A stretch of DNA of 64,000 nt from Gemmatimonadales bacterium (GCA_035502185.1 DATJUT010000063.1:1-64000); one strand, 5' to 3'; counted from the stretch's first letter, positions 53,198 through 62,318 are shown. Notes: generated by a model from the letters alone, not told the origin. Numbers and translations: made by a program.

Positions 53198-54400
53198 CTA
53201 TAGGATAAGCGCGGCGAGGGCCCGGGGGGCGAGGAGGGCGCCGGGCGAGACGTAATCGCCGGCCACGCCGACCCACAGGTCGGCGACCGCGGGTCGCTGT
53301 GCCAGGTGGCGCGCGAAGCGCCGCATCAGGGCCGGCCGCGTGGCCGAGAGCGCGGCCACCCGCTCGAACGCCCACTTGCCGAGGAAGGTGCGGCGCCTCG
53401 CCCGGCGGTACGGGCGCAACGCCGCGCGCGTGGCCGCGCCCGCCGCGAGCGCGGCGGCGAGGGCCTCGGCGGCGAGCCGGCCGCCCCGCAGCGCCGCGAA
53501 GATCCCCTCGCCGGTGAAGGGATCGAAGAAGTCCGCGGCGTCGCCCACGAGCAGGGCGCCGTCCGCGACCGCGCGGCGGGAGCTGCGCGCGAACGGGCCC
53601 GCCGCCATCGTCTCCCGCACCTCCCGCGCGCGGGCCAGGCGCCGCCGCAGCTCGGGAAAGGCACCCAGCTCCGCACGGAGGAACGCGGCCGGGTCCCGCG
53701 CGATCGCGCCGGCCTCACCCGCGGGCACCACCGCCGCCGCGTTCACCAGGCCGCCGCCGATCGGCGCCAGTCCCACGTAGCGGCCGCGGCGCACGAACAT
53801 CTCGCCGTAGTCGGCCATCCCGTCCACGTCGGCGAGGTGCGCCACGAGCGCGAGGCGCCGCGGGCCGCGGCGACGGGACAGTCCCAGCCGCGTCGCGACC
53901 CGCGAGTGCAGCCCGTCGGCCCCGACGAGGGCCCGGCTGCGCTCCTCCCAGCGGCGGTCGCCGCGCCGAAGCACGGCGCCGCACACGACCCCGTCCTCGA
54001 CCACGAGCTGCTCGACCGCGACGCCCTCGAGCACGCCCGCCCCCGCGCGCGCCGCGGCGCCGAGCACGGCGGCGTCGAGCCGCGAGCGCGGCAGGGCGAT
54101 CCCGTACGGCCGGTAGGGACGGAGCCCGGGCGCCGTCGGGAACCGGCCCAGGACCTCCGAGCCGTCGTCGGCCACGATCCGCATCCCGGTGAGCCGTGCG
54201 GCACCGCCCGCCTCGAGCGCGTCCAGCACGCCGAGCGCGTCCAGGTCCCGCGTCGCCTCCGGGCTGAGGTACTCGGAACACGCCTTCTCGCGCGGGAAGA
54301 CGTGCCGCTCGGCCAGCAGCACGTCGAGGCCGGCCCGCGCGGCCCAGGCTGCGGTCGCCGCGCCCGCCGGTCCGCCCCCCACGACCAGCAGGTCGCGCAC
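53198..54400 (-). CDS. Geranylgeranyl-reductase-family FAD oxidoreductase
   Basis: This 400-residue flavoprotein starts with the FAD Rossmann motif LLVVGGGPAGAATAAWAARA and has VFPREKACSEYLSPEA, the ADGLHSRVATRLGL region and the second FAD motif GDAADFFDPFTGEGIFAALR. The order matches the geranylgeranyl reductase/tryptophan-halogenase group, which reduces isoprenoid double bonds or hydroxylates. It is encoded one base from the radical SAM gene (stop 54402 to GTG 54400). In this context it may reduce or oxidise a lipid-like intermediate. Confidence 0.88.
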   Translation of the reverse strand: MRDLLVVGGGPAGAATAAWAARAGLDVLLAERHVFPREKACSEYLSPEATRDLDALGVLDALEAGGAARLTGMRIVADDGSEVLGRFPTAPGLRPYRPYGIALPRSRLDAAVLGAAARAGAGVLEGVAVEQLVVEDGVVCGAVLRRGDRRWEERSRALVGADGLHSRVATRLGLSRRRGPRRLALVAHLADVDGMADYGEMFVRRGRYVGLAPIGGGLVNAAAVVPAGEAGAIARDPAAFLRAELGAFPELRRRLARAREVRETMAAGPFARSSRRAVADGALLVGDAADFFDPFTGEGIFAALRGGRLAAEALAAALAAGAATRAALRPYRRARRRTFLGKWAFERVAALSATRPALMRRFARHLAQRPAVADLWVGVAGDYVSPGALLAPRALAALIL

Positions 54401-54401
54401 C

Positions 54402-55799
54402 CTAGGCCCGCGCGCCCGCGAGGCGGCGGAACAGGTGCAGGTAGCGCCAGTGCGGGCGCGGCAGGCCCAGCAGGCTGGCGAGCCGCACCAGCCGCGGCAG
54501 CGCCGGGTTGCGGCTGTCGGCCGAGAACAGGAACCGCGGGTGGGCGGCGGCGAATGCGCGCAGGCGCGCCAGCGCGGGGCCGAGCGGCAGGGCGGGCGAC
54601 AGGTAGAAGCGCGGCGCGAGCAGCGGATCGTCCGAGGCCACCAGGCCCTCCGCGGCCGCGATGGCCGCGAGCCGGGTGCCCGGGTAGATGCGCAGCCCCA
54701 CGGTCAGGTAGACGGCGTCGCCCCGCGCCAGGCGCTCGGCCGCGAACCGCAGCGTCTCCTCGAGCGTGCCGGGCGTCTCGCCGGGACCGCCGGCGAGGAA
54801 GATCCACAGCACGCGGATCCCCGCCTGCTGCGCGCGAGCGGCGCAGGCGCGCAGGCGGGCGGCGTCGAACCCCTTGTCGAGGCGCTCCAGCACGGGGTCG
54901 GACGCGCTCTCGGCGGTGATGCCGATCCAGCGGAATCCCGCACGGCGCATCGCGGCGAACAGCTCGGGCGACGAGACGGCGGGCGTGAAGTTCGTCGTGT
55001 CCACCCCGACGCCGGTCCGTGCGCGCGCCAGCTCCTCGGCGACCGCGACGGCATGGTGCAGCGGGCTGTTGAAGGTGGAGTCCACGAAGTCCACCCGGCG
55101 CACGCCGTGCCGCGCCAGGGCTTCGATCTCCTCCACCACGGCCCGCGGGCTCCGCAGCCGGTAGCCCTTGCCTTCGACGTTGAGGTAGGTGCAGTAGACG
55201 CAGCCGAACACGCAGCCGCGCTTGGTCTGGACGGGCACCGTCGCCCCGTGGCGCACGTAGCGCGCCAGGTCGGTCCAGCGCCACGGCTCGTACGGCGGCA
55301 GCGCGTCCAGGTCGGCCGGCGGCGCCGGCGGCACGAGCCGAACGGCGCCGCGCCAGGCCACCCCCGGCAGCGGGGCGCCGGCGCGGCCCGCGGCCACCGT
55401 CTCGCACAGCCGCGGCGCCACGGCCTCGCCGTCGCCGGCGACGCCCGCGTCGAGGTCGAGCGCCGCCACCAGGCCCAGCGGCGCGACGCCGAACGCGGCG
55501 CCGCCGCCCACGACCGGTGCCGTCGCCTCGCGTCGCACGATCTCGACCAGGCGAGCTGCCGCGGGCACGTAGTGCTCCGTGGCGACCAGGTCCGAGTTGT
55601 CGATGTTGCGGACCGAGAAGGCCACGACGTCGGGCCGGACGTCGCCGAGCGCGGAGCGCAGCGCGCCCTCGCTCGAGCGCGCGAAGCAGAGGTCGAGTGC
55701 GGCCACGGCCCACCCGGAGCGCTCCAGCGAGCCCGCGACCGCCGCCATCCCGTTGGGGACGCACGGCTGCGGCGACCGTTCGCGGTTGGTGTTCACCAC
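54402..55799 (-). CDS. B12-binding-domain radical SAM enzyme
   Basis: This 465-residue protein has an N-terminal cobalamin-binding-like Rossmann domain (residues 1-150, VNTNRERSPQPC), without a DxHxxG base-off His. The radical SAM barrel follows with the [4Fe-4S] cysteines C196, C200 and C203 in CVFGCVYC. IFLAGGPGETPGTLEETLRF is a typical barrel strand. Enzymes of this class methylate unactivated carbons or rearrange lipids and hopanoids. GTG 55799 is the first start in frame, but the first beta strand would be expected a few residues earlier, so the true start may be a non-canonical codon upstream. Confidence 0.85.
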   Translation of the reverse strand: MVNTNRERSPQPCVPNGMAAVAGSLERSGWAVAALDLCFARSSEGALRSALGDVRPDVVAFSVRNIDNSDLVATEHYVPAAARLVEIVRREATAPVVGGGAAFGVAPLGLVAALDLDAGVAGDGEAVAPRLCETVAAGRAGAPLPGVAWRGAVRLVPPAPPADLDALPPYEPWRWTDLARYVRHGATVPVQTKRGCVFGCVYCTYLNVEGKGYRLRSPRAVVEEIEALARHGVRRVDFVDSTFNSPLHHAVAVAEELARARTGVGVDTTNFTPAVSSPELFAAMRRAGFRWIGITAESASDPVLERLDKGFDAARLRACAARAQQAGIRVLWIFLAGGPGETPGTLEETLRFAAERLARGDAVYLTVGLRIYPGTRLAAIAAAEGLVASDDPLLAPRFYLSPALPLGPALARLRAFAAAHPRFLFSADSRNPALPRLVRLASLLGLPRPHWRYLHLFRRLAGARA

Positions 55800-55887
55800 C
55801 AGGACCCGCGGGCGGTTGCCCGGGCCGCCCGGGGTGATGGCGACCGGCGTGGTGACGGCTTCGGCAGTGATGGAATGAGCCTCGAAA

Positions 55888-56586
55888 CTAGGGTGGAACT
55901 GCTACACCGGAGCCGGTGGAAAGAACCGCGACCAGCGCGCCCACGAGGGTGGCGGCGAAGTTCACCGTGTCGTTGGTCATCCAGCGGAGTCCGGAGACGA
56001 AGACCATCGGCTCGCCGCAGTGTGGGGTCCGCCCCTCGCCCGTGGTGCCGCACGCGGGGCAGCGGAAGCGGGCCTGGGCCAGCGCGCCGAGCAGCGAGTC
56101 GACCAGGCCCCCGGAGACGCCGCCGATGCCGACTGCTGCGGCGGTGGCGGGCCGCACCAGCCCCAGGAGCGCCGCAGCGGCGGCGATGAACGTCGCGCCC
56201 GCGACCCCGCCGCCGGTTCCGAGCCAGGTGACGCCGCCCGACGTGCCCGGTGCGACCACCCGGCCGGTGGTGACGAGGCGCGGCGGCCGCCGGCTGCGGC
56301 CGCCGATTTCGGTGGACCAGGTGTCGGCGGCGGCGGCCGCCAGGGCGCCGGCGAAGGCGGCGGTCCACGCCGGGTGCACGCGTGCAACCAGGGCAGCCGC
56401 CGCGGCGACGCCCCCGTTTGCGGCCACTTGGACCGCGCGTCGCCGGCCACCGCCCGGCGTGAGCAGGCTGGAGGAGAGGAAGAACGCGAGCAGCAGGGCC
56501 AGGCCGGCCCCGCCCGCCCCGAGCGTCACGGCGACGCCGACGGCGAGGGCGGCGAGCGTCCCGCCGGGCGAGAGCCACTTCGTCAC
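55888..56586 (-). CDS. DUF92 membrane protein (VTE6/TMEM19-like)
   Basis: This 232-residue protein has six or more membrane helices and DUF92 features: SSLLTPGGGRRRAVQVAANG, AAAADTWSTEIG and GVTWLGTGGGVAGA, plus a late CPACG-like pair (RFRCPACGTTGEG). Plant VTE6, a member of the family, is a phytyl-phosphate kinase; TMEM19 is uncharacterised. It starts with GTG 56586. It lies 88 bases before the radical SAM gene on the same strand and may be part of the same transcription unit. Isoprenoid kinase activity is speculative. Confidence 0.8.
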   Translation of the reverse strand: MTKWLSPGGTLAALAVGVAVTLGAGGAGLALLLAFFLSSSLLTPGGGRRRAVQVAANGGVAAAAALVARVHPAWTAAFAGALAAAAADTWSTEIGGRSRRPPRLVTTGRVVAPGTSGGVTWLGTGGGVAGATFIAAAAALLGLVRPATAAAVGIGGVSGGLVDSLLGALAQARFRCPACGTTGEGRTPHCGEPMVFVSGLRWMTNDTVNFAATLVGALVAVLSTGSGVAVPP

Positions 56587-56672
56587 GGCCCCTAGTTAGC
56601 CGGGCGCGGCCGCGCGGCGCAACGCCGCGGTGGAATCGGGGAGGGGGCGACAGTATCTTGGCCCTCGCCGCC

Positions 56673-57311
56673 GTGACGAAGCGCCACCGGTTTCTCGCTC
56701 ACAGCATCCTCCCGCTCGCCGTGCTCGAGGCGATGCGGCACCTCGACTCCCCACGCGACGAGGACGCCGCCGAGTACGTGGCGGAGCACCTGCAGAAGCG
56801 CCTGGGGCTGTCGGACACCGTCGCGGCGCAGATCGCCAGGTACGAAGTGGTGGTGCGGCGTGACCAGGGTGTCTCGCACGAAGAGTTCGAGCAGATCCTC
56901 CGGCTGGCGGGCCGCCGCACCGACGCCACGCTGGTTTTCGCGGACGGCGGCCGCCGTGCGGCGCGGCGCGCGGTGGCGCGGCTCGCGCCGCCCATCCGCT
57001 GGGCCGCGCGCCACCTGCCGTCCTTCATGCGCCGGGTGGTGGGGTTCCGGGCGGCGCGGCGGTGCGCCGGCGACGTCCTCGGCGCGAGCCTCGCGCGCGC
57101 CGGCCGGAGCGCCGTGGCCACGATCCCGGACCCGGTTTCGGTGCACGCGACTCCCGACGGGGCCGCGTGCGCCTTCTACGCGGCGGCCCTCGCCGAGCTG
57201 CTGCGCCAGCTGGCCGACTTCGACGGCGGGATGCACCACGCGGCGTGCCGTGCGCGCGGGGACGCGCGCTGCGAGTGGCGCTCGACCGCCCTGTCACGGA
57301 GGACGTTGTGA
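56673..57311 (+). CDS. V4R-like small-molecule-binding protein, unknown
   Basis: This 212-residue soluble protein has a helical, basic N-terminal region (HRFLAHSILPLAVLEAMRHL, LGLSDTVAAQIARYE) and a C-terminal part that resembles V4R/heme-NO-binding-type domains (AELLRQLADFDGGMHHAACR, then GDARCEWRST). The terminal Cys pair is typical of V4R proteins. Function is unknown. TATCTT (56654-56659) upstream could be its -10. GTG 56673 is used; TTG 56658 is in frame. It overlaps the M24 peptidase by 4 bases. Confidence 0.55.
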   Translation: MTKRHRFLAHSILPLAVLEAMRHLDSPRDEDAAEYVAEHLQKRLGLSDTVAAQIARYEVVVRRDQGVSHEEFEQILRLAGRRTDATLVFADGGRRAARRAVARLAPPIRWAARHLPSFMRRVVGFRAARRCAGDVLGASLARAGRSAVATIPDPVSVHATPDGAACAFYAAALAELLRQLADFDGGMHHAACRARGDARCEWRSTALSRRTL

Positions 57312-58504
57312 GCGTCGACGACTATCTGACCCCCGAGGTCCTGGCCCAGGTCCGCAAGATGCTGGCCGGCCTGAAGCTCGATGGCTGGCTGCTGTTCGAC
57401 TTCCACGGCATGAACCCGGTGGCGACGCGCGTGCTCGGGCTCGGCGGACTCGCCACCCGGCGGCTGTTCGTCCTCCTGCCGGCCGCGGGCAAGCCGGTGG
57501 CCGTCGCGCACAAGATCGAGCAGCACCGGATCGCCGGGTTTCCCGGCGAGGTCCGGACCTACGCGGCGTGGCGGGAGCTGGAGCAGGAGCTGACGCGCCT
57601 GGTGGCGGGCAAGCGGCTGGCCATCGAGTACTCCGGCAAGGACGCGGTGCCGTACCTCGACCGCATCCCCGCCGGCGTCGTGGAGCTGCTGCGCGCCGCG
57701 GGCGCCGACGTCGTGTCCAGCTCCGAGCTCGTGACGGCGCTCGCCGCCCGCTGGACGGCCGAGGAGCTGGCGAACCACCTCAAGGCCGCGGAGCAGCTGC
57801 GGGAGATCGCCCTGGCCGCCTTCGAGCAGGTCAGGGCCTGGTACGCGCACGGCCCGGCGCCCACCGAGCAGGGGCTCCAGCGCTGGGTGATGGCGGCCTT
57901 CGAGCAGAGCGGCCTCATGACCAACGAGCCGCCGATCGTCGCGGCGGGCGAACACGCCGCCAACCCGCACCACGACCCGACGGCGATGTCCGACACGGTG
58001 ATCGAGCGCGGGGGCGTGCTGCTGCTCGACCTGTGGGCCGGCACCGCGATCGACACGGTGTACGCCGACCAGACCTGGATGGCGTACGTGGGCGGCGCCC
58101 CCCCCGGCGAGGTGGCCCGCGTGTTCGACGTGGTCCGCGACGCGCGGGACCAGACCGTCGCGGTGCTGACCGACAAGTGGCGCGAGGGCTGGCCGGTCAC
58201 CGGCGCGGACCTCGACGACGTCGCGCGCGGCGTCATCGCCGCGGCCGGCCATGCCGCGCATTTCGTGCACCGGACGGGTCATTCGATCGACCGCGAGCTC
58301 CACGGCTCCGGTCCGCACCTCGACAACTACGAGACGCACGACGACCGCCGGCTGCTGGCGGGGGTCGGCTTCTCGATCGAGCCCGGGATCTACCTCCCGG
58401 GGCGCTTCGGCGTGCGGAGCGAGATCAACGTCTACCTGCGCGAGGGCGGCCCGCAGGTGACGCCGTCGGAGCCGCAGCAGTCGATCGTCGCACTCGACGT
58501 GTAG
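57308..58504 (+). CDS. M24-family metallopeptidase (Xaa-Pro aminopeptidase-like)
   Basis: This 398-residue protein has an N-terminal creatinase-like domain and a pita-bread M24 domain. The five metal ligands are seen as Asp in LLDLWAG, Asp in YADQTW, His in HRTGHSID, Glu in SIEPGIY and Glu in SEINVYL. It would remove N-terminal residues before proline or act on a related amide. No signal peptide is present, so it is cytosolic. GTG 57308 overlaps the preceding gene by 4 bases. Creatinase or dipeptidase activity is an alternative. Confidence 0.92.
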   Translation: MSVDDYLTPEVLAQVRKMLAGLKLDGWLLFDFHGMNPVATRVLGLGGLATRRLFVLLPAAGKPVAVAHKIEQHRIAGFPGEVRTYAAWRELEQELTRLVAGKRLAIEYSGKDAVPYLDRIPAGVVELLRAAGADVVSSSELVTALAARWTAEELANHLKAAEQLREIALAAFEQVRAWYAHGPAPTEQGLQRWVMAAFEQSGLMTNEPPIVAAGEHAANPHHDPTAMSDTVIERGGVLLLDLWAGTAIDTVYADQTWMAYVGGAPPGEVARVFDVVRDARDQTVAVLTDKWREGWPVTGADLDDVARGVIAAAGHAAHFVHRTGHSIDRELHGSGPHLDNYETHDDRRLLAGVGFSIEPGIYLPGRFGVRSEINVYLREGGPQVTPSEPQQSIVALDV

Positions 58505-58886
58505 ACCTGCGGGCACGGCGGGTGGCGGGGAGCCGGAGGCACACCCTAGCGGCGCCGCCGACCGCGCGCTAACATAGGGCGCTTTTTCGGGGGAGACCGT
58601 CGGAGCGAGACGGCGGTGAAGGGCGGACCGGGACGCGGGAGAAGCGGGAAACGCCGCGCCGTTCCGCCACCGTCGGGGGGCGTCCCCGGGAGGGGACACC
58701 GCCCGTTACCGTTCCTTGACACTCCCCTCCGGCGAGGAGCATATTGGCCGAGGTTAGGGTTTGCCTCGCCTCACCAACGAGTGCATAGACCGGGAATGGT
58801 CGAACTAGGATCGTCGAAAGGAGGTGGCGTGTCGCTGCCACGTTCGTCTTTCGTATCCCTCGTGTTCACGCCTGTGGAGGTCTGCA
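58505..58886 (+). promoter_or_regulatory. Leader and promoter region of the TonB-dependent receptor
   Basis: This stretch of 382 bases holds no long gene. A consensus-like promoter TTGACA (58716-58721) with CATATT (58740-58745), 18 bases apart, predicts a transcript start near 58752 and a leader of about 135 bases. AAAGGAGG at 58817-58824 is a near-perfect anti-16S match before a short ORF. GGAGG at 58877-58881 is the receptor's own ribosome binding site. I see no conserved cobalamin riboswitch box. Confidence 0.55.
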
Positions 58887-58894
58887 ATGACTGA
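58829..58894 (+). CDS. Possible 21-residue leader peptide
   Basis: GTG 58829 follows AAAGGAGGTGG and opens 21 codons ending in TGA at 58892-58894. The ORF overlaps the receptor ATG (58887) by 8 bases in another frame. A strong ribosome binding site plus overlapping stop suggests translational coupling to the receptor gene. The peptide (beginning VSLPRSSFVSLVF) has no recognised function. Confidence 0.35.
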   Translation: MSLPRSSFVSLVFTPVEVCND

Positions 58895-61800
58895 ACGTAG
58901 TCGCTGGGCCTTCTCTCGCCTCGCCCTCGTGGCGTCGGCCATCGTGGCCGTGGCGGTGTTCGGAGCCGGCAGACTGCTGGCTCAGGGCACGACCGGCAAG
59001 ATTGAAGGCACGGTCAAGGACTCTGCTGGCGCCCCCATCGCGGGCGCGCAGGTGCAGATCGTGGGGTCGTCGTTCCGCGCGATCACCGACGACAAAGGCT
59101 ACTACTTCCTCAACAACGTACCGGCGGGCGTCGTGACGGTCCGGGCCCAGTTCATCGGGTTCGTGCCCAGCGAGGTGCGCGGGGTACGGGTGCTCGCCGA
59201 CCAGACGTACACGGTGAGCCCGGTGCTGGCCGCGCACGCGGTCACGCTGACCGACATCAACGTGGTCGAGAACCAGAACCCGATCGTGCCGCGCGACCAG
59301 GTCACCAGCAAACCGACCATCCAGGGCGGCGAGATCGCCGCGCTGCCGGTCGACGCGGTGAGCCAGGTCCTGCGGCTCCAGCCGGGCGTGGTGGAGAGCA
59401 ACCGCGGCCTGTCGATCCGCGGCAGCCGGCCGGGTGAGCAGGCCACGTACATCGACGGCGTGCTGGTCCGGAACTACCAGGGCGCCTTCAGCGGCTCGTA
59501 CGGCCGTTCCGGCCTGGCCACCAACATCGGCACGGCGGCCACGGTCGGCACCAACGCGCTGGAAGAGGCGTCGGTGACCACCGGCGCCACCGGCGCCGCG
59601 TACGGGGAGGCGCAGGGCGGCGTCGTGTCGCTCGTGACGCGCTCCGGCGGGCCGGAATACCACGGCAGCATCAGCTACCAGACCGACAACGTGTCGGGCC
59701 AGGTATACGGCACCGGGCTCAACCGCATCGAGGCGTCGGTGGGCGGGCCGTTTCCGAGCCTGAAGAACCTCACGTTCTTCGTCGGGACGACGCTGCAGGG
59801 CCAGCAGAACGCGCAGCGGCCGTTCGGCCAGCAGAACGTGCCGCAGTTCCAGCTCGCCGGGTACTTCGACTCGGTGATGGTGCCGCTCAACCCCGGCAGC
59901 ACGCTGTCGGACAGCCAGCTGGTGCGGCTGCCGAAGTTCACCCAGTACGCCAGCGGGTGCAGCGGCACGGCCGCGTTCCAGGGCACGTGCCAGAGCACGC
60001 GGCTGCTGAACGCGAACACCGACCAGACGACGATCGACAGCAAGCTGCAGTACACCTACGGCAGCGGCTCGCGGTTGTCGGCGAGCTACCACGTCGACCG
60101 CAACCAGGGCCTGGGCGGGATCAACTACGACCCGACGAACCAGACCGGCAACTGGGCGCTGGCGCAGGTGCTGATCGGCAGCTGGACGCAGAACCTGTCC
60201 AGCTCGAGCGAGCACGCGCTGCAGCTCGACGCGGCGCTGAGCTGGCAGAAGGACCAGTACATCTTCGGGCTCGTGCAGCCGAGCTGGATGGAGAGCCACA
60301 ACGATCCGTTCGGCTGGTTCAACACGAGCAACATCCAGTTCGTGACGAACTTCAACAGCTTCCCGATCGACGACGCGCTGATCCAGAACCTGCGGCTCGG
60401 CACCTGCCAGACGCCGCGGGCGAGCGGGGTCGGGGGCTGCATCCCGTACATCAACCGCAACGACCTGGCCGCGGCCAGCTCGTACCGGTTCAACCCGTAC
60501 GGGGTGAGCTCCAGTGCGTTCGCCAGCGCGGGCATCGGCACCAACGCGCCCCAGCTCACGACGGAGACGCGGGTGACCGGCCGGGCGAACATCGACTGGC
60601 AGGCGAACCGCTACAACCGCGTCCAGGGGGGCTTCGAGTTCACGGACTTCAAGGACAAGGCGTGGGGCGCAGGGCTGAACAACCTGATCTTCATGGACGC
60701 CTACACGACCGCGCCCAAGACGCTGGGCCTGTACGGCCAGGACCGCATCGACCTGGGCGACGTGGTGGTCGAGCTGGGACTCCGGTATGACCGGATGGAC
60801 ACGGGCATCCTGTACTCGCGCGTGCCCGGCCGGGTCTTCACCGATCCGTTGCGCTCGGCGTCGTACACGCTGACGCAGAAGCTGGCGATGTCGTTCAACG
60901 CGCAGGACAGCGCGATGGCGCGCGCCTGCGATGCCGACCTGACGGCGCACGACTCGACGGCGCTGGCGACCTGCAACTACTTCAAGGCCTCGCCGCAGCA
61001 CATCCTGTCGCCGTCGCTCCGGGTGTCGTTCCCGGTGACCGACCGGACGAACTTCCGGTTGTCGTACGCGCACCAGGTGCAGACGCCGGACATGAGCTTG
61101 ATGGCGACCAAGAGCAACTCCGACGTCGCGAACACGAACCTGAACGACACCTGGGGCCGGCCGCTGGGCTTCGGGAAGACGATCATGTTCGAGTTCGGGA
61201 TCCGGCACGCGTTCAGCGACGACATGGTCCTCGACGTCTCGGCATACAACAAGGACCAGGTCTCGGAGATCGCGGGGCGGAGCCTTAACATCTTCGACCC
61301 GTTCATCGGGTGCAACACGGGCGTGTGCCAGAACCCCGGCTCCACGAACGAGCAGATCAACCTCTACACCAACGAGGACTTCGGGAACTCCCGCGGCGTG
61401 GACATCCGGCTGGACCGGCGCTTCGGGTCGATCTTCCAGGGGACCCTGTCGTACACGTATCAGACGGCGAAGAGCACCGGCTCGGATCCCCAGCAGTACC
61501 TGAATACCCTGGCCCGCGTGAACAGCGCGGTCACGGGGCTGCGGCTGCTGCCGCCGCAGGCGATCCTCACCAGCGGTGACAACCGCAGCCACACGATCGC
61601 CGGCAACCTGGCGGCGACCTTCCCCAACGGGTGGAACCGGGGCACCGTGATCGGGAGCATCCTCGAGAACACGGGCGTGTACGCCACGTTCCGGTTCGCG
61701 AGCGGGCTGCCCTACACCCTGATGGAGAACGGCGGTCTCGGCGCGCTCGGGCCGAACAACGGCTTCGGGCTGAGCGGCAATCCGGAGGAGCCGATCAACA

Positions 61801-62303
61801 GCTCCACGATGCCGTGGATCAAGGACGTGGATCTCCGGGTGACCCGCGGCTTCCGCGTGGCCGGCAAGGACATCTCGGTCTTCGCGGACTTCCGGAACCT
61901 GTTCAACTGGAAGAACCTGACGGCGATCTTCGCCGAGACGGGCGACGTGGTGAACAACCTGTATCAGGCGCAGCAGCTGAATCCGCAGATTTCGACCCTG
62001 ACGCAGGACGCCGGGCAGCTGTGGAAGACCAAGTCGGTCACCACCAACGGCATCACCCAGGTCCTCACGGGTGTGGACCTGAGCGACTGCTCGAAGTACG
62101 GCTACGGGAGCGGCGGGATCGCTGGACCGGTCGACTGCCTGATGCTCCAGCAGGCGGAGCTGCGGTTCGGCAACGGCGACCAGTTCTTCAGCACCAGCGA
62201 GATCAACACGGCGTTCAACGCATGGTACACCCGGTTCCACGGGCCGCAGACGCTGAACGGCCCCGGGTTCGACATGCGTCTCGGTTTCGAGTTCAACTTC
62301 TAG
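58887..62303 (+). CDS. TonB-dependent outer-membrane receptor with carboxypeptidase-regulatory domain
   Basis: This 1138-residue receptor has a signal peptide (residues ~1-32), a carboxypeptidase-regulatory-like beta-sandwich (GKIEGTVKDSAGAPIAGAQV, GYYFLNNVPAGVVTVR), a plug domain (~135-270: VSQVLRLQPGVVESNRGLSI) and a large beta-barrel, ending with the aromatic outer-membrane sorting residue (RLGFEFNF). The layout is Oar/SusC-like. It imports an unknown substrate, perhaps peptides or polysaccharide, using TonB energy. ATG 58887 follows GGAGG. The next gene, 67 bases on, encodes an exported protein that may be its partner. Confidence 0.94.
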   Translation: MTERSRWAFSRLALVASAIVAVAVFGAGRLLAQGTTGKIEGTVKDSAGAPIAGAQVQIVGSSFRAITDDKGYYFLNNVPAGVVTVRAQFIGFVPSEVRGVRVLADQTYTVSPVLAAHAVTLTDINVVENQNPIVPRDQVTSKPTIQGGEIAALPVDAVSQVLRLQPGVVESNRGLSIRGSRPGEQATYIDGVLVRNYQGAFSGSYGRSGLATNIGTAATVGTNALEEASVTTGATGAAYGEAQGGVVSLVTRSGGPEYHGSISYQTDNVSGQVYGTGLNRIEASVGGPFPSLKNLTFFVGTTLQGQQNAQRPFGQQNVPQFQLAGYFDSVMVPLNPGSTLSDSQLVRLPKFTQYASGCSGTAAFQGTCQSTRLLNANTDQTTIDSKLQYTYGSGSRLSASYHVDRNQGLGGINYDPTNQTGNWALAQVLIGSWTQNLSSSSEHALQLDAALSWQKDQYIFGLVQPSWMESHNDPFGWFNTSNIQFVTNFNSFPIDDALIQNLRLGTCQTPRASGVGGCIPYINRNDLAAASSYRFNPYGVSSSAFASAGIGTNAPQLTTETRVTGRANIDWQANRYNRVQGGFEFTDFKDKAWGAGLNNLIFMDAYTTAPKTLGLYGQDRIDLGDVVVELGLRYDRMDTGILYSRVPGRVFTDPLRSASYTLTQKLAMSFNAQDSAMARACDADLTAHDSTALATCNYFKASPQHILSPSLRVSFPVTDRTNFRLSYAHQVQTPDMSLMATKSNSDVANTNLNDTWGRPLGFGKTIMFEFGIRHAFSDDMVLDVSAYNKDQVSEIAGRSLNIFDPFIGCNTGVCQNPGSTNEQINLYTNEDFGNSRGVDIRLDRRFGSIFQGTLSYTYQTAKSTGSDPQQYLNTLARVNSAVTGLRLLPPQAILTSGDNRSHTIAGNLAATFPNGWNRGTVIGSILENTGVYATFRFASGLPYTLMENGGLGALGPNNGFGLSGNPEEPINSSTMPWIKDVDLRVTRGFRVAGKDISVFADFRNLFNWKNLTAIFAETGDVVNNLYQAQQLNPQISTLTQDAGQLWKTKSVTTNGITQVLTGVDLSDCSKYGYGSGGIAGPVDCLMLQQAELRFGNGDQFFSTSEINTAFNAWYTRFHGPQTLNGPGFDMRLGFEFNF

Positions 62304-62318
62304 CTCGGGACGGCCAGC

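Noticed and set aside
58505-58886. Cobalamin riboswitch before the TonB receptor
   Set aside because: No GCCACTG-type B12 box or matching stems found. The leader is better explained by a promoter and a short ORF.
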